The notes: generated by a model from the letters alone, not told the origin. DNA of 64,000 nt from JADGRB01 sp036267635 (GCA_036267635.1 DATAVR010000094.1:1-64000), one strand, 5' to 3'; counted from the stretch's first letter, positions 45,196-56,116 are shown. Numbers and translations: made by a program.

Positions 45196-46670
45196 TTAGA
45201 ACCGGCCGAGCAGCAGGAGGCCGCCGCCGCTTCCGGTCGTCCACCCCATCAACGCAGGTCGGCGGGACGATGCGGTCTTGCGGTCGTAGCGGTCGGGATC
45301 GTCGTTGGTGAGGAGCAGGACGGCGCCGGTGATGGCTGCCGCGGCGCCCACCCCGCCCACGATGTAGCTGATGACGAGCCGGGTGTTGGCGTCGTTGATG
45401 CGCTGATTCGCGCTGGCCAGCATGACAGCGCAGTCGGGCGGGACATACTCCTCGGGATCACAGTGGCCCCGCGCGCCTCTGGCGAACTCGTTGAAAACGG
45501 TGTTGTAGTTGCCGTTGGCGCTGTCGAGACTGCTCCGTCCGGTGACGAAGAGCACCGTACCGACGGTCAGCGCGGCGATCCCGACGCCGCCGACCGACCA
45601 GCCCCAGACCCGGCGGGTGTGGATCGCCGCCAGGTAGGCGTCGCGGGTCTGGGCGTCGGCCTGCAGGTCGACGGTGGTGTTGAAGGTCGCGCCGCGCGCG
45701 ATGGTGACGTCGAGGTCGGCCGGCTCGAACCCTGACCGGGTGATCGAGACGTGGTGCGGTCCGACCGGCAGGCGGATCGTTCCGGTCAACAGGTCGGGGG
45801 GACGGCCGTCAATCGAGACCCTGGCGTCGGTCTCGCTGACGGCGAGCGCCAGGTTGCCGCCGGTCTGCGCCACCGCGGCGGCGTCGATCTCCGGCTCGAG
45901 GGTGAGGTCGGCGATGGCGCCCAGGTCCAGCTTGATATCGGCCGCCGCGGGGTGATAGCCGTCGCGCCTCACCTCGACGTGGTGCGGCCCGGGGTTGAGC
46001 GCCAGCGTCTGCGACAGCGGCGTGCGCCCGCTGTCGGTGCCGTCGACCCAGACCGAGGCCTCGGGCAGCGTGCAGTGCAGCGCCAGGTGGGCGAGAGCCG
46101 TCTCGCCCGGGATCAGCGTGAAGGAGAGCCTCTGCGTCTCGCCGCCCGCGATGTCGATCGTCTTGCGCGACGGGGGATAGCCGGCGGCGACCGCCCCCAC
46201 GATGTGGTGGCCGGCGGGCACGCGCAACGTGCCGGTCACCGGCGTGTGGGTCGTTTCGACGCCGTCGATCTCGATGGCCGCCGGGACGTTGGTGCCGATC
46301 TCCACGAACGCGACGAAGGTCCACTGCTCGGCCCGGATCTGCTCGGCCTTCCTGCGCTGCTCGGGCCCCAGCTTGGCGGTGCTCTTGAGCAGGGCGTCGA
46401 GCGCGTCGACCGCGTCGACCGGGCGCTTCAGCTCGGCGTAGACCAGGCCGATGTTGAACAAAGTCGACGGGTCGCCGGTCAGCTCATAGGTGCGCTTGAA
46501 CTCGACGAGGGCGCCGGCGTTCTCTCCCTGGTTGAAGAGCTTCAGGCCGCGGTCGAAGCGCTCCGCTGCTTCACGGCGCGCCTCCGGCGACAGCGGCGCC
46601 GTCTGGGCCGGCGCGCGCGCGGCCGCCAGCATGACGAACGATCCCAGCGTGGCAACGAGAACGAGACGCA

Positions 46671-46671
<1 letters not shown>
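45196..46671 (-). CDS. TPR and PEGA-domain exported protein (kinase partner 1)
   Basis: 491 residues from an ATG that shares a base with the kinase stop (TGATG). Signal peptide ending ARAPAQ, a TPR-like segment (EAAERFDRGLKLFNQGENAGALVEFKRTYELTGD), then four PEGA domains. Segments such as AAIEIDGVETTHTPVTGTLRVPAGHHIV and ASVWVDGTDSGRTPLSQTLALNPGPHHVEV show the PxGxH pattern. Two hydrophobic helices near the C-terminus (GVGIAALTVGTVLFVTG, LVISYIVGGVGAAAAITGAVLLL) follow. It is co-translated with the kinase at 46671-48191, so PEGA-based sensing or assembly with the kinase's own PEGA tail is likely. Confidence 0.87.
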
Positions 46672-48191
<1,520 letters not shown>

Positions 48192-48231
48192 CTTGCCGAA
48201 ACTCTATCACGTCAGGGGCAGGGAACCTGGT

Positions 48232-48354
48232 AGGACGTCGAGGTCGAATCGGCGATCCAGGCCTGATCGTTCGAATCGAGGTAACAGTCGCGACCCGCGA
48301 CGGTGACGCCAGCCTTGTTGGAGCTGTCGACGAGCTGCCCCGCGTAGTAGCTGG
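48232..48354 (-). pseudogene. Possible remnant coding segment
   Basis: The frame beginning after the stop at 48355 reads YYAGQLVDSSNKAGV, then CYLDSNDQAW and STSTSYQVPC before a stop. Its composition is balanced, unlike the Arg/Ala/Pro-rich shadow frames around it, but it has no ATG, GTG or TTG of its own and is offset from the 48355-48870 frame. It could be a frameshifted C-terminal tail of that gene or a remnant of an older gene. Confidence 0.3.
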
Positions 48355-48870
48355 TTAGCGGCGGTGCTTCTTGGACGACTTCTTGGCGCCCGAGTCGGAG
48401 GCGAGGATGCTGCCCAGGCCGTCGTCGCCGGTCTTGCCGCCCGAGGGGTTGTCGCCCTTGACGCCGTTCGATTCGAGGAGGCTGTCGAGCGAATCCTTGT
48501 GGCGCGGCTCGGCGGCAGCGACCTTCTTCTGCTTCTTCGCCGGGGCGACGGCCGCCTTCTCGATGTCCATCGTCGGCAGCGTGGCGCTTCCGGCGGCGTC
48601 GACGCCGGCGGCGCGACCCTGCTTCTTCGGCGGCTCTTTCTTGCGCTGGGCCTCCTCGCGGCGACCCTGCTCCTGAACGGCGGCCAGGTGGTCCTTGTCG
48701 ATCCCTTCCTTCGGCCCGACCACCTTGTTCTCCCACTCGAACTGCTTGTTCACGTTCGAGGAGACCTCGGTGTTGTCGGTGCTCTTCTTTTTCTTCTCGG
48801 CCCGGCTGGGCGTCGCACCGGTGGCGATCAGGAGCGCGATTGCGGCCGACGCCGCGAACTTGAGCTGCAT
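48355..48870 (-). CDS. Exported Lys-rich protein, unknown function
   Basis: 171 residues from the ATG at 48870, with GGAGG 9 nt upstream. A signal peptide ends near TGATPSRA. The mature protein is strongly charged and low in hydrophobics, with Lys clusters (EKKKKSTDN, PAKKQKKVAA, KKSSKKHRR). A short central motif QFEWENKVVGPKEGIDKDHLAAVQEQGRREE may be the only structured part. Probably disordered and envelope- or nucleic-acid-binding. No family recognised. It diverges from the EF-G gene. Confidence 0.65.
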   Translation of the reverse strand: MQLKFAASAAIALLIATGATPSRAEKKKKSTDNTEVSSNVNKQFEWENKVVGPKEGIDKDHLAAVQEQGRREEAQRKKEPPKKQGRAAGVDAAGSATLPTMDIEKAAVAPAKKQKKVAAAEPRHKDSLDSLLESNGVKGDNPSGGKTGDDGLGSILASDSGAKKSSKKHRR

Positions 48871-49015
48871 CTGGGGGACCTCCGCGGTGGGGTTACGTCT
48901 CCGATTATCGCGTACACAGCGTCGGCGGCAACCACATTGTGGGGCAGATCATCAATACTTACACGTAACTACATATGCGCCGCCGGCAAACCCGCGCGTA
49001 TACTGCGTCGCCGTC

Positions 49016-51091
49016 ATGGCGCCCCCCAATAAACCCGCCACCTCGAAGATGGCCCGTGTGCGCAACATCGGCATCGTCGCGCACATCGACGCCGGCAAGA
49101 CGACGGTCAGCGAACGTTTTCTCTTCTACTCGGGACGCATCCACAAGATCGGCGAGGTCCACGAGGGCGAAGCAACGATGGACTGGATGCCGCAGGAGCG
49201 AGAGCGCGGCATCACCATCACCGCCGCCGCCACCAGCTTCACCTGGCGCAACCACGACATCCATCTGATCGACACGCCCGGGCACGTCGACTTCACCATC
49301 GAGGTCGAGCGGAGCCTGCGCGTGCTCGACGGCGCGGTGGTGGTGTTCGACGGCGTGTCGGGCGTCGAGCCGCAGTCGGAGACGGTCTGGCGTCAGGCCG
49401 ACAAGTTCCGCGTGCCGCGCATCTGCTTCATCAACAAGATGGACCGCGCCGGCGCCGACTTCGCCGCCGCGGTGACGGAGATCCGCGAGCGGCTCGGCGC
49501 CAAGCCGGTCCCGATCCAGCTTCCGATAGGCGCCGAGGATCGCTTCGTCGGCCTCGTCGATCTGGTCCGACTGCGCGCTCTCTATTTCTCGGGCGACGAG
49601 GACGAAGGCGCGCGCGAAGACGACGTCCCGGCGGCGATGGCCGACGAGGTGACGGCCGCGCGCGAGAAGCTGATCGAGGCGGCGGCCGACGTCGACGACG
49701 GGATCGCTTCGGCGTTCCTCGAGGGGACACTGATCGACGAGGCGGCGCTCGTGGCGGCGGTTCGCAAGGCGACCATCGACTGCAAGATCGTCCCCGTGCT
49801 GGCCGGCGCGGCGCTGCGCAACAAAGGGGTCCAGCCGCTGCTGGACGCCGTCGTCGACTACCTGCCCTCGCCGCTGGAGGTGCCGCCGATGAAGGGGACG
49901 GTGCCGGGGACCGAGGAGCCGGCCACCCGCGCGCCCGACGACGCCGCGCCGTTCTCGGCGCTGGCGTTCAAGGTGGCGATGGACGAAGGGCGCAAGGCGG
50001 TCTACCTGCGCATCTACTCGGGCGTGCTCAAGCCGGGCGACGAGGTGCAGAACGCGCGCACCCGCAAGAACGAGAAGGTGGCGCGTCTCCTCTCCGTGCA
50101 CGCGAATCGCCGCGAGCGGATCGAGCGCGCGACCGCCGGCAGCATCGTGGTGGCGATGGGGCTCAAGGACGCGGGGACCGGCGACACGCTGGCGGCGCCC
50201 AAGGCGCCGATCATCTTCGAGCGCATCGACATCTACGAGCCGGTGATCTCACGCGCCATCGAGCCGAGGACGCAGGCGGAAAAAGAGAAGCTCGACTTCG
50301 CGCTCGGCAAGATGGCCGACGAAGATCCGACCTTCCGCTGGCACGAGGACGCCGAGACGGGGCAGACGATCATCCGCGGAATGGGCGAGCTGCACCTCGA
50401 CGTCATCGTCGACCGGATGCGCGTCGAGTACGGCGTCGAGGCGACGGTGGGGCGGCCGCAGGTCGTCTACCGTGAGACGCTGGCCAAGCCGGCCGAGGCG
50501 GAGGCGCGCTTCGAGCGCGTCGTCGAGGACGAGACGCTGTTCGGCCACGCGCGCGTCCACGTCGCGCCGCGCGCGCGCCACGCCGGCAACGAGCTCAAGC
50601 TGACGGCGCCGAAGGCGGTCCAGATTCCGGGGGTCGCGAAGGCCGTCGAGACGCCGCAGGTGATCCTCGACGCGGCGATGGAGGGGGCGCGCGAGGCGAT
50701 GCGCTCGGGGCCGCAGGGCTACCCGATCGAGGACATCGCGGTGACGATCAAGGCGATCGAATACCGTCCCGACGCCTCGAGCGCCGCCGGGCAGCGGGCG
50801 GCGGTCGGCGAGGCGATGCGCCTCGCCTTCCGCGATGCCGGCACGCGGCTGCTCGAGCCGATCATGAAGGTGGAGATCACCTGCCCCGAGCCGAACGTCG
50901 GCGACGTGCTCGGCGATCTCAACGCCCGCCGTGGCCAGATCGAAGACGTCGGTTTCCGCGGCCAGCAGCGGGTCATCACCGCGAAGGTGCCGCTCCGCCG
51001 GATGTTCGGCTACGCCACCGACCTGCGAAGCGCGACCCAGGGCCGCGCCAACTACTCGATGCTCTTCGACAGCTACGACGCCTGGGAGTGA
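49016..51091 (+). CDS. fusA: Elongation factor G paralogue (EF-G2-like)
   Basis: 691 residues from the ATG at 49016. GTPase motifs AHIDAGKTTVSE, RERGITITAA, DTPGHVDFTIEVERSLRVLDGAVVVF and NKMDR are complete. Domain II (VYLRIYSGVLKPGD) and domains III-V (GMGELHLDVIVDRMRVEYGVEA, then the EPIMKVEITCPEPNVGDVLGDLNARRGQI segment) are present. It lacks the GGRGQ-type segment seen in standard EF-G domain IV, having VVEDETLFGHARVHV instead, and no ribosomal protein genes are near. That suggests an accessory copy rather than the housekeeping fusA. Role is ribosome translocation or recycling, or a related function. Confidence 0.88.
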   Translation: MAPPNKPATSKMARVRNIGIVAHIDAGKTTVSERFLFYSGRIHKIGEVHEGEATMDWMPQERERGITITAAATSFTWRNHDIHLIDTPGHVDFTIEVERSLRVLDGAVVVFDGVSGVEPQSETVWRQADKFRVPRICFINKMDRAGADFAAAVTEIRERLGAKPVPIQLPIGAEDRFVGLVDLVRLRALYFSGDEDEGAREDDVPAAMADEVTAAREKLIEAAADVDDGIASAFLEGTLIDEAALVAAVRKATIDCKIVPVLAGAALRNKGVQPLLDAVVDYLPSPLEVPPMKGTVPGTEEPATRAPDDAAPFSALAFKVAMDEGRKAVYLRIYSGVLKPGDEVQNARTRKNEKVARLLSVHANRRERIERATAGSIVVAMGLKDAGTGDTLAAPKAPIIFERIDIYEPVISRAIEPRTQAEKEKLDFALGKMADEDPTFRWHEDAETGQTIIRGMGELHLDVIVDRMRVEYGVEATVGRPQVVYRETLAKPAEAEARFERVVEDETLFGHARVHVAPRARHAGNELKLTAPKAVQIPGVAKAVETPQVILDAAMEGAREAMRSGPQGYPIEDIAVTIKAIEYRPDASSAAGQRAAVGEAMRLAFRDAGTRLLEPIMKVEITCPEPNVGDVLGDLNARRGQIEDVGFRGQQRVITAKVPLRRMFGYATDLRSATQGRANYSMLFDSYDAWE

Positions 51092-51114
51092 AAGCGCTCC
51101 GGTCGACCGGGCTT
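51092..51114. terminator. Palindrome between convergent genes
   Basis: CCGGTC at 51099-51104 pairs with GACCGG at 51105-51110, and outer AAGC at 51092-51095 can pair with GCTT at 51111-51114. It fills the 22 bp gap between the EF-G gene and the convergent lipoprotein, so it may end transcription from both sides. No T-tract. Confidence 0.35.
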
Positions 51115-51518
51115 CAGTTGCCGTAGGTGCAGGGGCCGACCATCTGCTCGGGCGGGACGGCGACCGGTGCGTCCCAGGTGAGGCCCGAGGCGGCGTCGAC
51201 CGCCGAGAATTCGACGATGCCCGTGGGGACGGTGACCGTCGCGCAGACCGTTTTCGCGCACAGAATGTAGGTCGATGGGCTGACGCTGAGCTCGTAGCCG
51301 CCGCGGGTTGTCTCAGCGGTGGCTGCTGCCGTCGAGCTCTGCACCCCGTTCTCCATCGTGTAGAGATCGACTTCGACGTTTTGCTCCTGCGTATTATTCG
51401 AGTCCACGATCCCGCCGAACACGCCCTGGGTGATGGACGACTTGTGCGGGCAAATGGTGGAGAGGTCGGGGACGCAGGCCGCTAGCAAGATGAGCGTGAC
51501 GAGACCGATGATGCGCAC
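51114..51518 (-). CDS. Hypothetical lipoprotein
   Basis: 134 residues from a GTG at 51518, preceded by AAGGGG 8 nt upstream. The open frame to 51665 is not used. Lipobox LLAAC after a short signal peptide. The mature protein has a beta-sandwich look: FGGIVDSNNTQEQNVEVDLYTMENG, then TTRGGYELSVSPSTYILCAKT, similar to carboxypeptidase-regulatory-like or CNA-B folds, and a Cys pair. Function unknown. It lies downstream of the metallopeptidase gene on the same strand but 150 bp apart, so it may be separate. Confidence 0.65.
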   Translation of the reverse strand: MRIIGLVTLILLAACVPDLSTICPHKSSITQGVFGGIVDSNNTQEQNVEVDLYTMENGVQSSTAAATAETTRGGYELSVSPSTYILCAKTVCATVTVPTGIVEFSAVDAASGLTWDAPVAVPPEQMVGPCTYGN

Positions 51519-51668
51519 ATGCCCCTTGTAACCGCTATCCCAGCGGCACGCCAGCATCGCGACTGGAACGACACCGCGCTCTTCGCCAGCTACGACGCCC
51601 GGAAGTAGAAATTGCAGCGGGCGCGGGTTCGACTTCTCCGGAGCGATGGCGGCGGGAATCGACATGCG

Positions 51669-52541
51669 TCACGGTTTGGCTTTTCCCTTACCGTAGTTCT
51701 CTCGCAGCTCGAGGTTCGTGGGCCACTGCGTTCGCATCTTGTTGTCCGAGATCCCTTCGAAGTTGTAGGGCGGCATCCCCGTCGTCACCACCTCTTCCAG
51801 CTTTTGATTGTTCTGGACGACCAGCGCCAGGTTGATCCCCTGAGAGTTGTGGAGGGCGTGAATCAACTCGTGCGCCAGCCCAACCGCCGGGGGACGCTGG
51901 TACATCGCCAGATCGTCGACGCAGTGGAAGGTCTTGGTGCTGTTGAAGTTCACGGTGCTGCCGGCTCCACGCCCGGGCGTCATGTAACTGCGGAATAGCC
52001 GAGGGAGGTGAAATAGCCAGTCATTCTGGAGCTTGCCAACGGGGCAGGCGCCCGACATCAGATCCTTGAGCGTCTGGATCGTGGTCCCGATCGCCATTCC
52101 CTGCGCGTAGGCGATGTTCTGGGGCGCCGCGCCCGCGGTCGCAGGCGTCTGGCCGGGCCGGACCACGTTGTCTTGCGACCGGTAGGTGACCGGCGTCATC
52201 CCCATGCTGAGCTGTCGCGCGAAGTGCTCGATCGGGATCCCTTTTTGCTTGGCGTTCGTGACGGCAGCGGTCAACTCCTTGGAGAAGGTCGCCGCGTTCT
52301 TGTCGCGAAGCGCCCGCGTGAGCGGCGGGCAGGTTTCGTCGCCCCCACGGGTGCAGGAGTTTCCATTGGCCGTGACCTTGATCGTCACCATGGAGGACAG
52401 CCCGCAGATCGCCCTCAACAAGGCGCCGCCGTCAGGTATTCCGGCGATGGTGTCGAGGCAGCCGGTGGTGGCCGCGAGGTATCCGGCGTCGCCGCCGTCG
52501 TCGATCTGGATCCGGGCGAACGTCTTGTAGGTGGTCAGCAT
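51669..52541 (-). CDS. M91-like zinc metallopeptidase
   Basis: 290 residues from the ATG at 52541, with AAAGGAG 7 nt upstream, which decides the start over the longer frame. No signal peptide is seen. The zinc motif HELIHALHNSQG lies near residue 225. About 30 residues on comes LEEVVTTG and the tail ends SDNKMRTQWPTNLELRENYG. HELIH, then EE..T.G, then N..R........R..YG resembles the M91 (NleD/HopH1 effector) family, some members of which cleave host kinases. The last gene of a kinase-PEGA-LamG operon, 10 bp after the LamG gene. A secreted effector or intracellular protease is possible. Substrate unknown. Confidence 0.65.
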   Translation of the reverse strand: MLTTYKTFARIQIDDGGDAGYLAATTGCLDTIAGIPDGGALLRAICGLSSMVTIKVTANGNSCTRGGDETCPPLTRALRDKNAATFSKELTAAVTNAKQKGIPIEHFARQLSMGMTPVTYRSQDNVVRPGQTPATAGAAPQNIAYAQGMAIGTTIQTLKDLMSGACPVGKLQNDWLFHLPRLFRSYMTPGRGAGSTVNFNSTKTFHCVDDLAMYQRPPAVGLAHELIHALHNSQGINLALVVQNNQKLEEVVTTGMPPYNFEGISDNKMRTQWPTNLELRENYGKGKAKP

Positions 52542-52551
52542 CGGGGCTCCT

Positions 52552-53553
52552 TTAGGGCGCTTCGTTGTAAAGCGCCAAGATCTCGGCGCCGGAGAGCGGG
52601 CGGTTGTAGACACGCACGTCGTCGAGATCGCCGGGGTACTCGAGGGCCTCGCTCGTTCCCGTACAGTTGGCGGTGGTCCCGTTCATCAGCGTGTTCCCCA
52701 TGTAGAACCGGCAGGTGGACGCCGTCCCCCCGATGAAGTAGTCCCCGAACAGCTGGGAGGCCACCTGGACGCCGTTTCGATAGAGCGTGAACGTGTCGCC
52801 GTTGACCGCGCTCTCCGAGACCGTCCCGACGATGAACGTCCAGCTGTTCTTGGTGATCGCGGTGGGGTCGGTAATCACCGCCGACTGCCCCGAATGTTCG
52901 CCGAAGGTGACCTGCTGCCCAGAGAACTGGAACTCGAGCGTGTTCCCCCCGCTGGGCGTCGGCCCCACGCCGACGATGCGCTCGTTGTTCCCGTTGGGAG
53001 AGACCTTGGTCCAAAACGCTATCGTCAGGTTTGCAGAAATGGGCAGCGCCGGCGCCGAGACGATCGCGAACCAGTCGCTGGAGTTGTTGGGCACCAGGTT
53101 GTAGGCGCTGTTGGCCCGGTTGAAGCGATCGGCGTCGAACGCGCCCAGGTTCGACGTGGCGTTGTACCCGTTGCCGCTTTCGTCCATCGTGTTGTCGTTG
53201 AACGGGTAGTAAGCGACCAGACCACTGGTCGGGAGCTTGGAGGCGTCGGTCCCCGCGTCGTGATGAGAGGCGTCCACGCCGCCCGGGTGATCGACCGCGC
53301 CGCCGTCCTGGTGCCCGCCCCCGCCAGCGCCGCCCTGGGCCCCGCCATCGTGGTGCTCGCCGGCGCCTGCGCCCCCTTGCCCCATGCCGTCTCGGCGCGC
53401 GTCGGTGCCCGTGACATCTCCCCCGGCGTCGGAAGGCGTCCCCTTCTTGAAGTTGTTGCAGCCCGCAGTGGTGAGCAGCGCGAGCGCCAAGATCAACCGG
53501 ACGCCTGCACGTTGCGGGGACGACGAGGGGGAGAGCGGGAACGGTGGACGCAC
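52552..53553 (-). CDS. LamG/concanavalin-like lectin lipoprotein
   Basis: 333 residues from a GTG at 53553. Lipobox LLTTAGC, then an extended Gly/Asp/His-rich linker (about 35-105). The rest is a LamG-type beta-sandwich: LVAYYPFNDNTMDESGNGYNAT, SANLTIAFWTKVS, WTFIVGTVSE, FTLYRNGVQVASQLFG and DLDDVRVYNRPLSGAEI, a textbook LamG pattern. LamG domains bind polysaccharide or protein at the cell surface. It follows the TPR/PEGA-type gene by 14 bp and precedes the metallopeptidase by 10 bp. Confidence 0.88.
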   Translation of the reverse strand: MRPPFPLSPSSSPQRAGVRLILALALLTTAGCNNFKKGTPSDAGGDVTGTDARRDGMGQGGAGAGEHHDGGAQGGAGGGGHQDGGAVDHPGGVDASHHDAGTDASKLPTSGLVAYYPFNDNTMDESGNGYNATSNLGAFDADRFNRANSAYNLVPNNSSDWFAIVSAPALPISANLTIAFWTKVSPNGNNERIVGVGPTPSGGNTLEFQFSGQQVTFGEHSGQSAVITDPTAITKNSWTFIVGTVSESAVNGDTFTLYRNGVQVASQLFGDYFIGGTASTCRFYMGNTLMNGTTANCTGTSEALEYPGDLDDVRVYNRPLSGAEILALYNEAP

Positions 53554-53567
53554 GAGAGCCTCGTTTC

Positions 53568-54566
53568 CTAAAAGTGGAACGCGCAACCGACCTGCCCACC
53601 CGACCCGCCGCGGGCGGGCGCGGCGGCGCACGAGAGCCTGGACGGCGACAGCGCGAGCCCGGCGTGCTCATTTCCTTTCCCGCTGGTCGCGGTCCAATAG
53701 GCGCCCAACCCCGCGCCGACCACGGCAACGGCGAGGCCGACGACCACGAAGTCCTGGGCGAGCACCGCGCTGTCGTGCAATGACTGGCAGCCCGAGCCAC
53801 CGTAATTGACGAGGCTGGTCCCACAGTCGGCCCGGTCTTGGAAGTCAGAGAAGTCCTTGGCGCGAATGATCTCCGCGATCACGCCGGTGACGAGCCCCAG
53901 CGTCCCCACGCCGAAGGCAACGGCGGCGCGCGAGCGCATCCAGCTCGGGCGCGCGGCAACGGGTTCGCTCGACGGCGACAGCACCGGTGCCGGAGGCGGA
54001 CCGGTGACCTCCGCCACCAGCGCGATCGTCTCTCGGGTCAGCTGCTCGGGAGCGATCGCCACCGTCCGCGCGATCGGCAGGTAACCCGCCAGGTGAACGT
54101 CGAGCGTGGCGCTCCCCGCTTCCACGGCGATCGGCGCGCCGAGCGGCAACGTGCCGGCGAGCCGACCGTTGACCCGAACCTCGGCGCCGGCGAGACCACC
54201 CAGAATCTCCAGCCGCCCAAGGTGCTTGTCGATCGTCGCCAGCGAATCCTCGAGCTCGGCCCGGTTCTTCGCCACCCAGGGCGCCGCTGTGTCGGCGAGC
54301 GCCCTGCGCAAATGTTCGTCGGCCTCCACCCAGCGCCCGAGCGCCTGCTCGGCCAGCGCTTCCTGCGCGAGCGCGTGCGCCGTCGGCGTCAACGCGTAAG
54401 CGCGTTCAAACGATGCGAGCGCGGCGGCGTCGTCGCCTTGCCGCCGATGCTCGACGCCTTCTTTGATCAGATCGTCAGAGGTCGGGGCCTGGGCGCGCGC
54501 CGGGTGCGACGCGAGGGCCATTCCAGCCAGGAGCAACATCGAGAGCGCGCGGTGTCCGAAGGTCAT
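53568..54566 (-). CDS. TPR/PEGA-type exported protein (kinase partner 2)
   Basis: 332 residues from an ATG overlapping the kinase stop as ATGA. Signal peptide ending HPARAQ, a TPR-like segment (EGVEHRRQGDDAAALASFERAYALTP, ALAEQALGRWVEADEHLRRAL), one PEGA-like beta domain (GAEVRVNGRLAGTLPLGAPIAVEAGSATLDVHLAGYLP), and two hydrophobic helices near the C-terminus (AVAFGVGTLGLVTGVIAEI, DFVVVGLAVAVVGAGLGAYW). It resembles the partner at 45196-46671 in order of parts, and is co-translated with its kinase too. Confidence 0.84.
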   Translation of the reverse strand: MTFGHRALSMLLLAGMALASHPARAQAPTSDDLIKEGVEHRRQGDDAAALASFERAYALTPTAHALAQEALAEQALGRWVEADEHLRRALADTAAPWVAKNRAELEDSLATIDKHLGRLEILGGLAGAEVRVNGRLAGTLPLGAPIAVEAGSATLDVHLAGYLPIARTVAIAPEQLTRETIALVAEVTGPPPAPVLSPSSEPVAARPSWMRSRAAVAFGVGTLGLVTGVIAEIIRAKDFSDFQDRADCGTSLVNYGGSGCQSLHDSAVLAQDFVVVGLAVAVVGAGLGAYWTATSGKGNEHAGLALSPSRLSCAAAPARGGSGGQVGCAFHF

Positions 54567-56116
54567 TCCATGATCTTCGCGTTGTTGGCGCCGACGCGCG
54601 GAGCCGCCGGGACGGTGGCTTTCACGGGCACCACCGTCGATTTGTGCGCATGAGCGTGGTGAACCACCTCGTGCGACGCTCCTGCAGGAGTGACGGTTGC
54701 CGATCGTGGCGCGACGGGGGCAGGCTCTGCCGCGGCCGGCGGCGCGATCCGCGCGGGCGCTTCGGGAGCGGCTGGCGTGGGCGATAGCCCGGCGGCGGCG
54801 GGTGCTGCAGCTGCAGCGGCGCCAAGGGGGGCGGCGGGGGCGGGCGCGGGCAGGACGTGCGGCGAAGACGATCCGAGCCCTCGCACGGCCGCCGCTGCCC
54901 CGCCAACCGCCAGCGCGATCGCCAGCGCAGCGGGCCAGCGCCGCGCGATCAAGGAGCGCCGTGCCGACACTGGAACGGCCTCGAACGCGAGCCCGCTGGT
55001 GCTGGGACTCTCCGGCGCAGCGTTGCGGGGATCGGTGGCAAGGAGCTGGGTTCCGCCGGCCGCGGGCCGCTCGTCGCGCGCGTGCTCCTTCGCCCGCTCG
55101 GTCGAGGCCGCCGCGACCCCCAGCCCGAGCGGCATCGTCGGCGCAACTCCCCGCGCCCGCGCGCCGGGCCGCTCGCTGTCCGTCGCGACCACGTCCATCG
55201 CAGGAACGGTATGTCGCTTGAACGTGCGCTCCCACAAGAGGGCGGCGCGCGCCGATCCGAACGGCAGCATCGCTGCCCCCAAGGCCGACATCGATTCGAA
55301 CCGATCCTTCATCTGGTGCGCCAGCGCCCGCAACAGGAGATCGGCGAAGGCGGGCGGCAGCTCGGGACGGACGCGGAGCGGCGGCTCGAACTGGTTGTCG
55401 CCGATTCGGCGCAGCAGCGCGAACGTGTTGTCGTCGTCGTCCCGGTAGGCCCGCCGACCGGTGACGCACTCGTAAAGGATTAGGCCGAGCGCATATTGAT
55501 CGCTGCGGGCGTCGGCCCGTTTTGCGCCGAGCGCCTGTTCGGGCGACATGTAACAAATGGTGCCGAGGTGCGCGCCTGTCCGTGTCAACGCCTGCTGCTC
55601 GGGCCCTTGCGCGTCGGCCAGCTTCGAGACGCCGAAGTCCAGCACCTTGGGGACACTCTCGCGGTAGGTGCGATCGTGGACCAAAAAAATGTTAGCCGGC
55701 TTGAGATCGCGGTGGATGACGCCCGCCTCGTGCCCTGCGGCGACCGCCGCGATGATGGGAAGGGCGAAGTCGGCCGTCTCGGCGACGGTGAGCGGCCCTT
55801 TCCCCTGGAGGTAGTGCCCGAGCGTCTGACCTTCCAGGTACTCCATCACCAGATAGGGGACGCCCGCCTCGATGCCGACGTCCGTTACGTCGACGACGTT
55901 CGGGTGGCGGATGCGCGCGGCCGCCTCCCCTTCGCGGCGGAAGCGCACCGTCGCCTCGGGGACGGCTGCCAAGGCGGTGTTGAGAGTCTTTATGGCGACC
56001 CGCTTCTTGAGGTCGACGTGCAAGGCCTCATAGACCAGCCCCATGCCCCCCTCGCCGAGGAGTCTCACGATCTCGTACTTGCCGAACCGTACCCCTGGCG
56101 CGAGACGTGGATCCAT
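54563..56116 (-). CDS. Membrane-anchored Hanks-type Ser/Thr kinase
   Basis: 517 residues from the ATG at 56116. Kinase domain near 12-275: GEGGMGLV, VAIKTLN, HRDLKPAN, LDFGVSKL and MSPEQAL, an RD kinase. After a linker a membrane helix (LAIALAVGGAAAAVRGL) near 405 is followed by a Pro/Ala-rich tail of about 90 residues ending with a His-rich stretch (HEVVHHAHAHK). The tail has no recognised domain. First gene of a probable operon: kinase, TPR/PEGA protein, LamG lipoprotein, metallopeptidase, with spacings of -4, 14 and 10 bp. This suggests a signalling unit acting on the cell surface. Confidence 0.93.
   Translation of the reverse strand: MDPRLAPGVRFGKYEIVRLLGEGGMGLVYEALHVDLKKRVAIKTLNTALAAVPEATVRFRREGEAAARIRHPNVVDVTDVGIEAGVPYLVMEYLEGQTLGHYLQGKGPLTVAETADFALPIIAAVAAGHEAGVIHRDLKPANIFLVHDRTYRESVPKVLDFGVSKLADAQGPEQQALTRTGAHLGTICYMSPEQALGAKRADARSDQYALGLILYECVTGRRAYRDDDDNTFALLRRIGDNQFEPPLRVRPELPPAFADLLLRALAHQMKDRFESMSALGAAMLPFGSARAALLWERTFKRHTVPAMDVVATDSERPGARARGVAPTMPLGLGVAAASTERAKEHARDERPAAGGTQLLATDPRNAAPESPSTSGLAFEAVPVSARRSLIARRWPAALAIALAVGGAAAAVRGLGSSSPHVLPAPAPAAPLGAAAAAAPAAAGLSPTPAAPEAPARIAPPAAAEPAPVAPRSATVTPAGASHEVVHHAHAHKSTVVPVKATVPAAPRVGANNAKIME

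Noticed and set aside
48999..49004. TATACT as a -10 box for the EF-G gene.
   Set aside because: No -35 element at proper spacing and it would leave only about 5 bases of leader. Kept as a note only.
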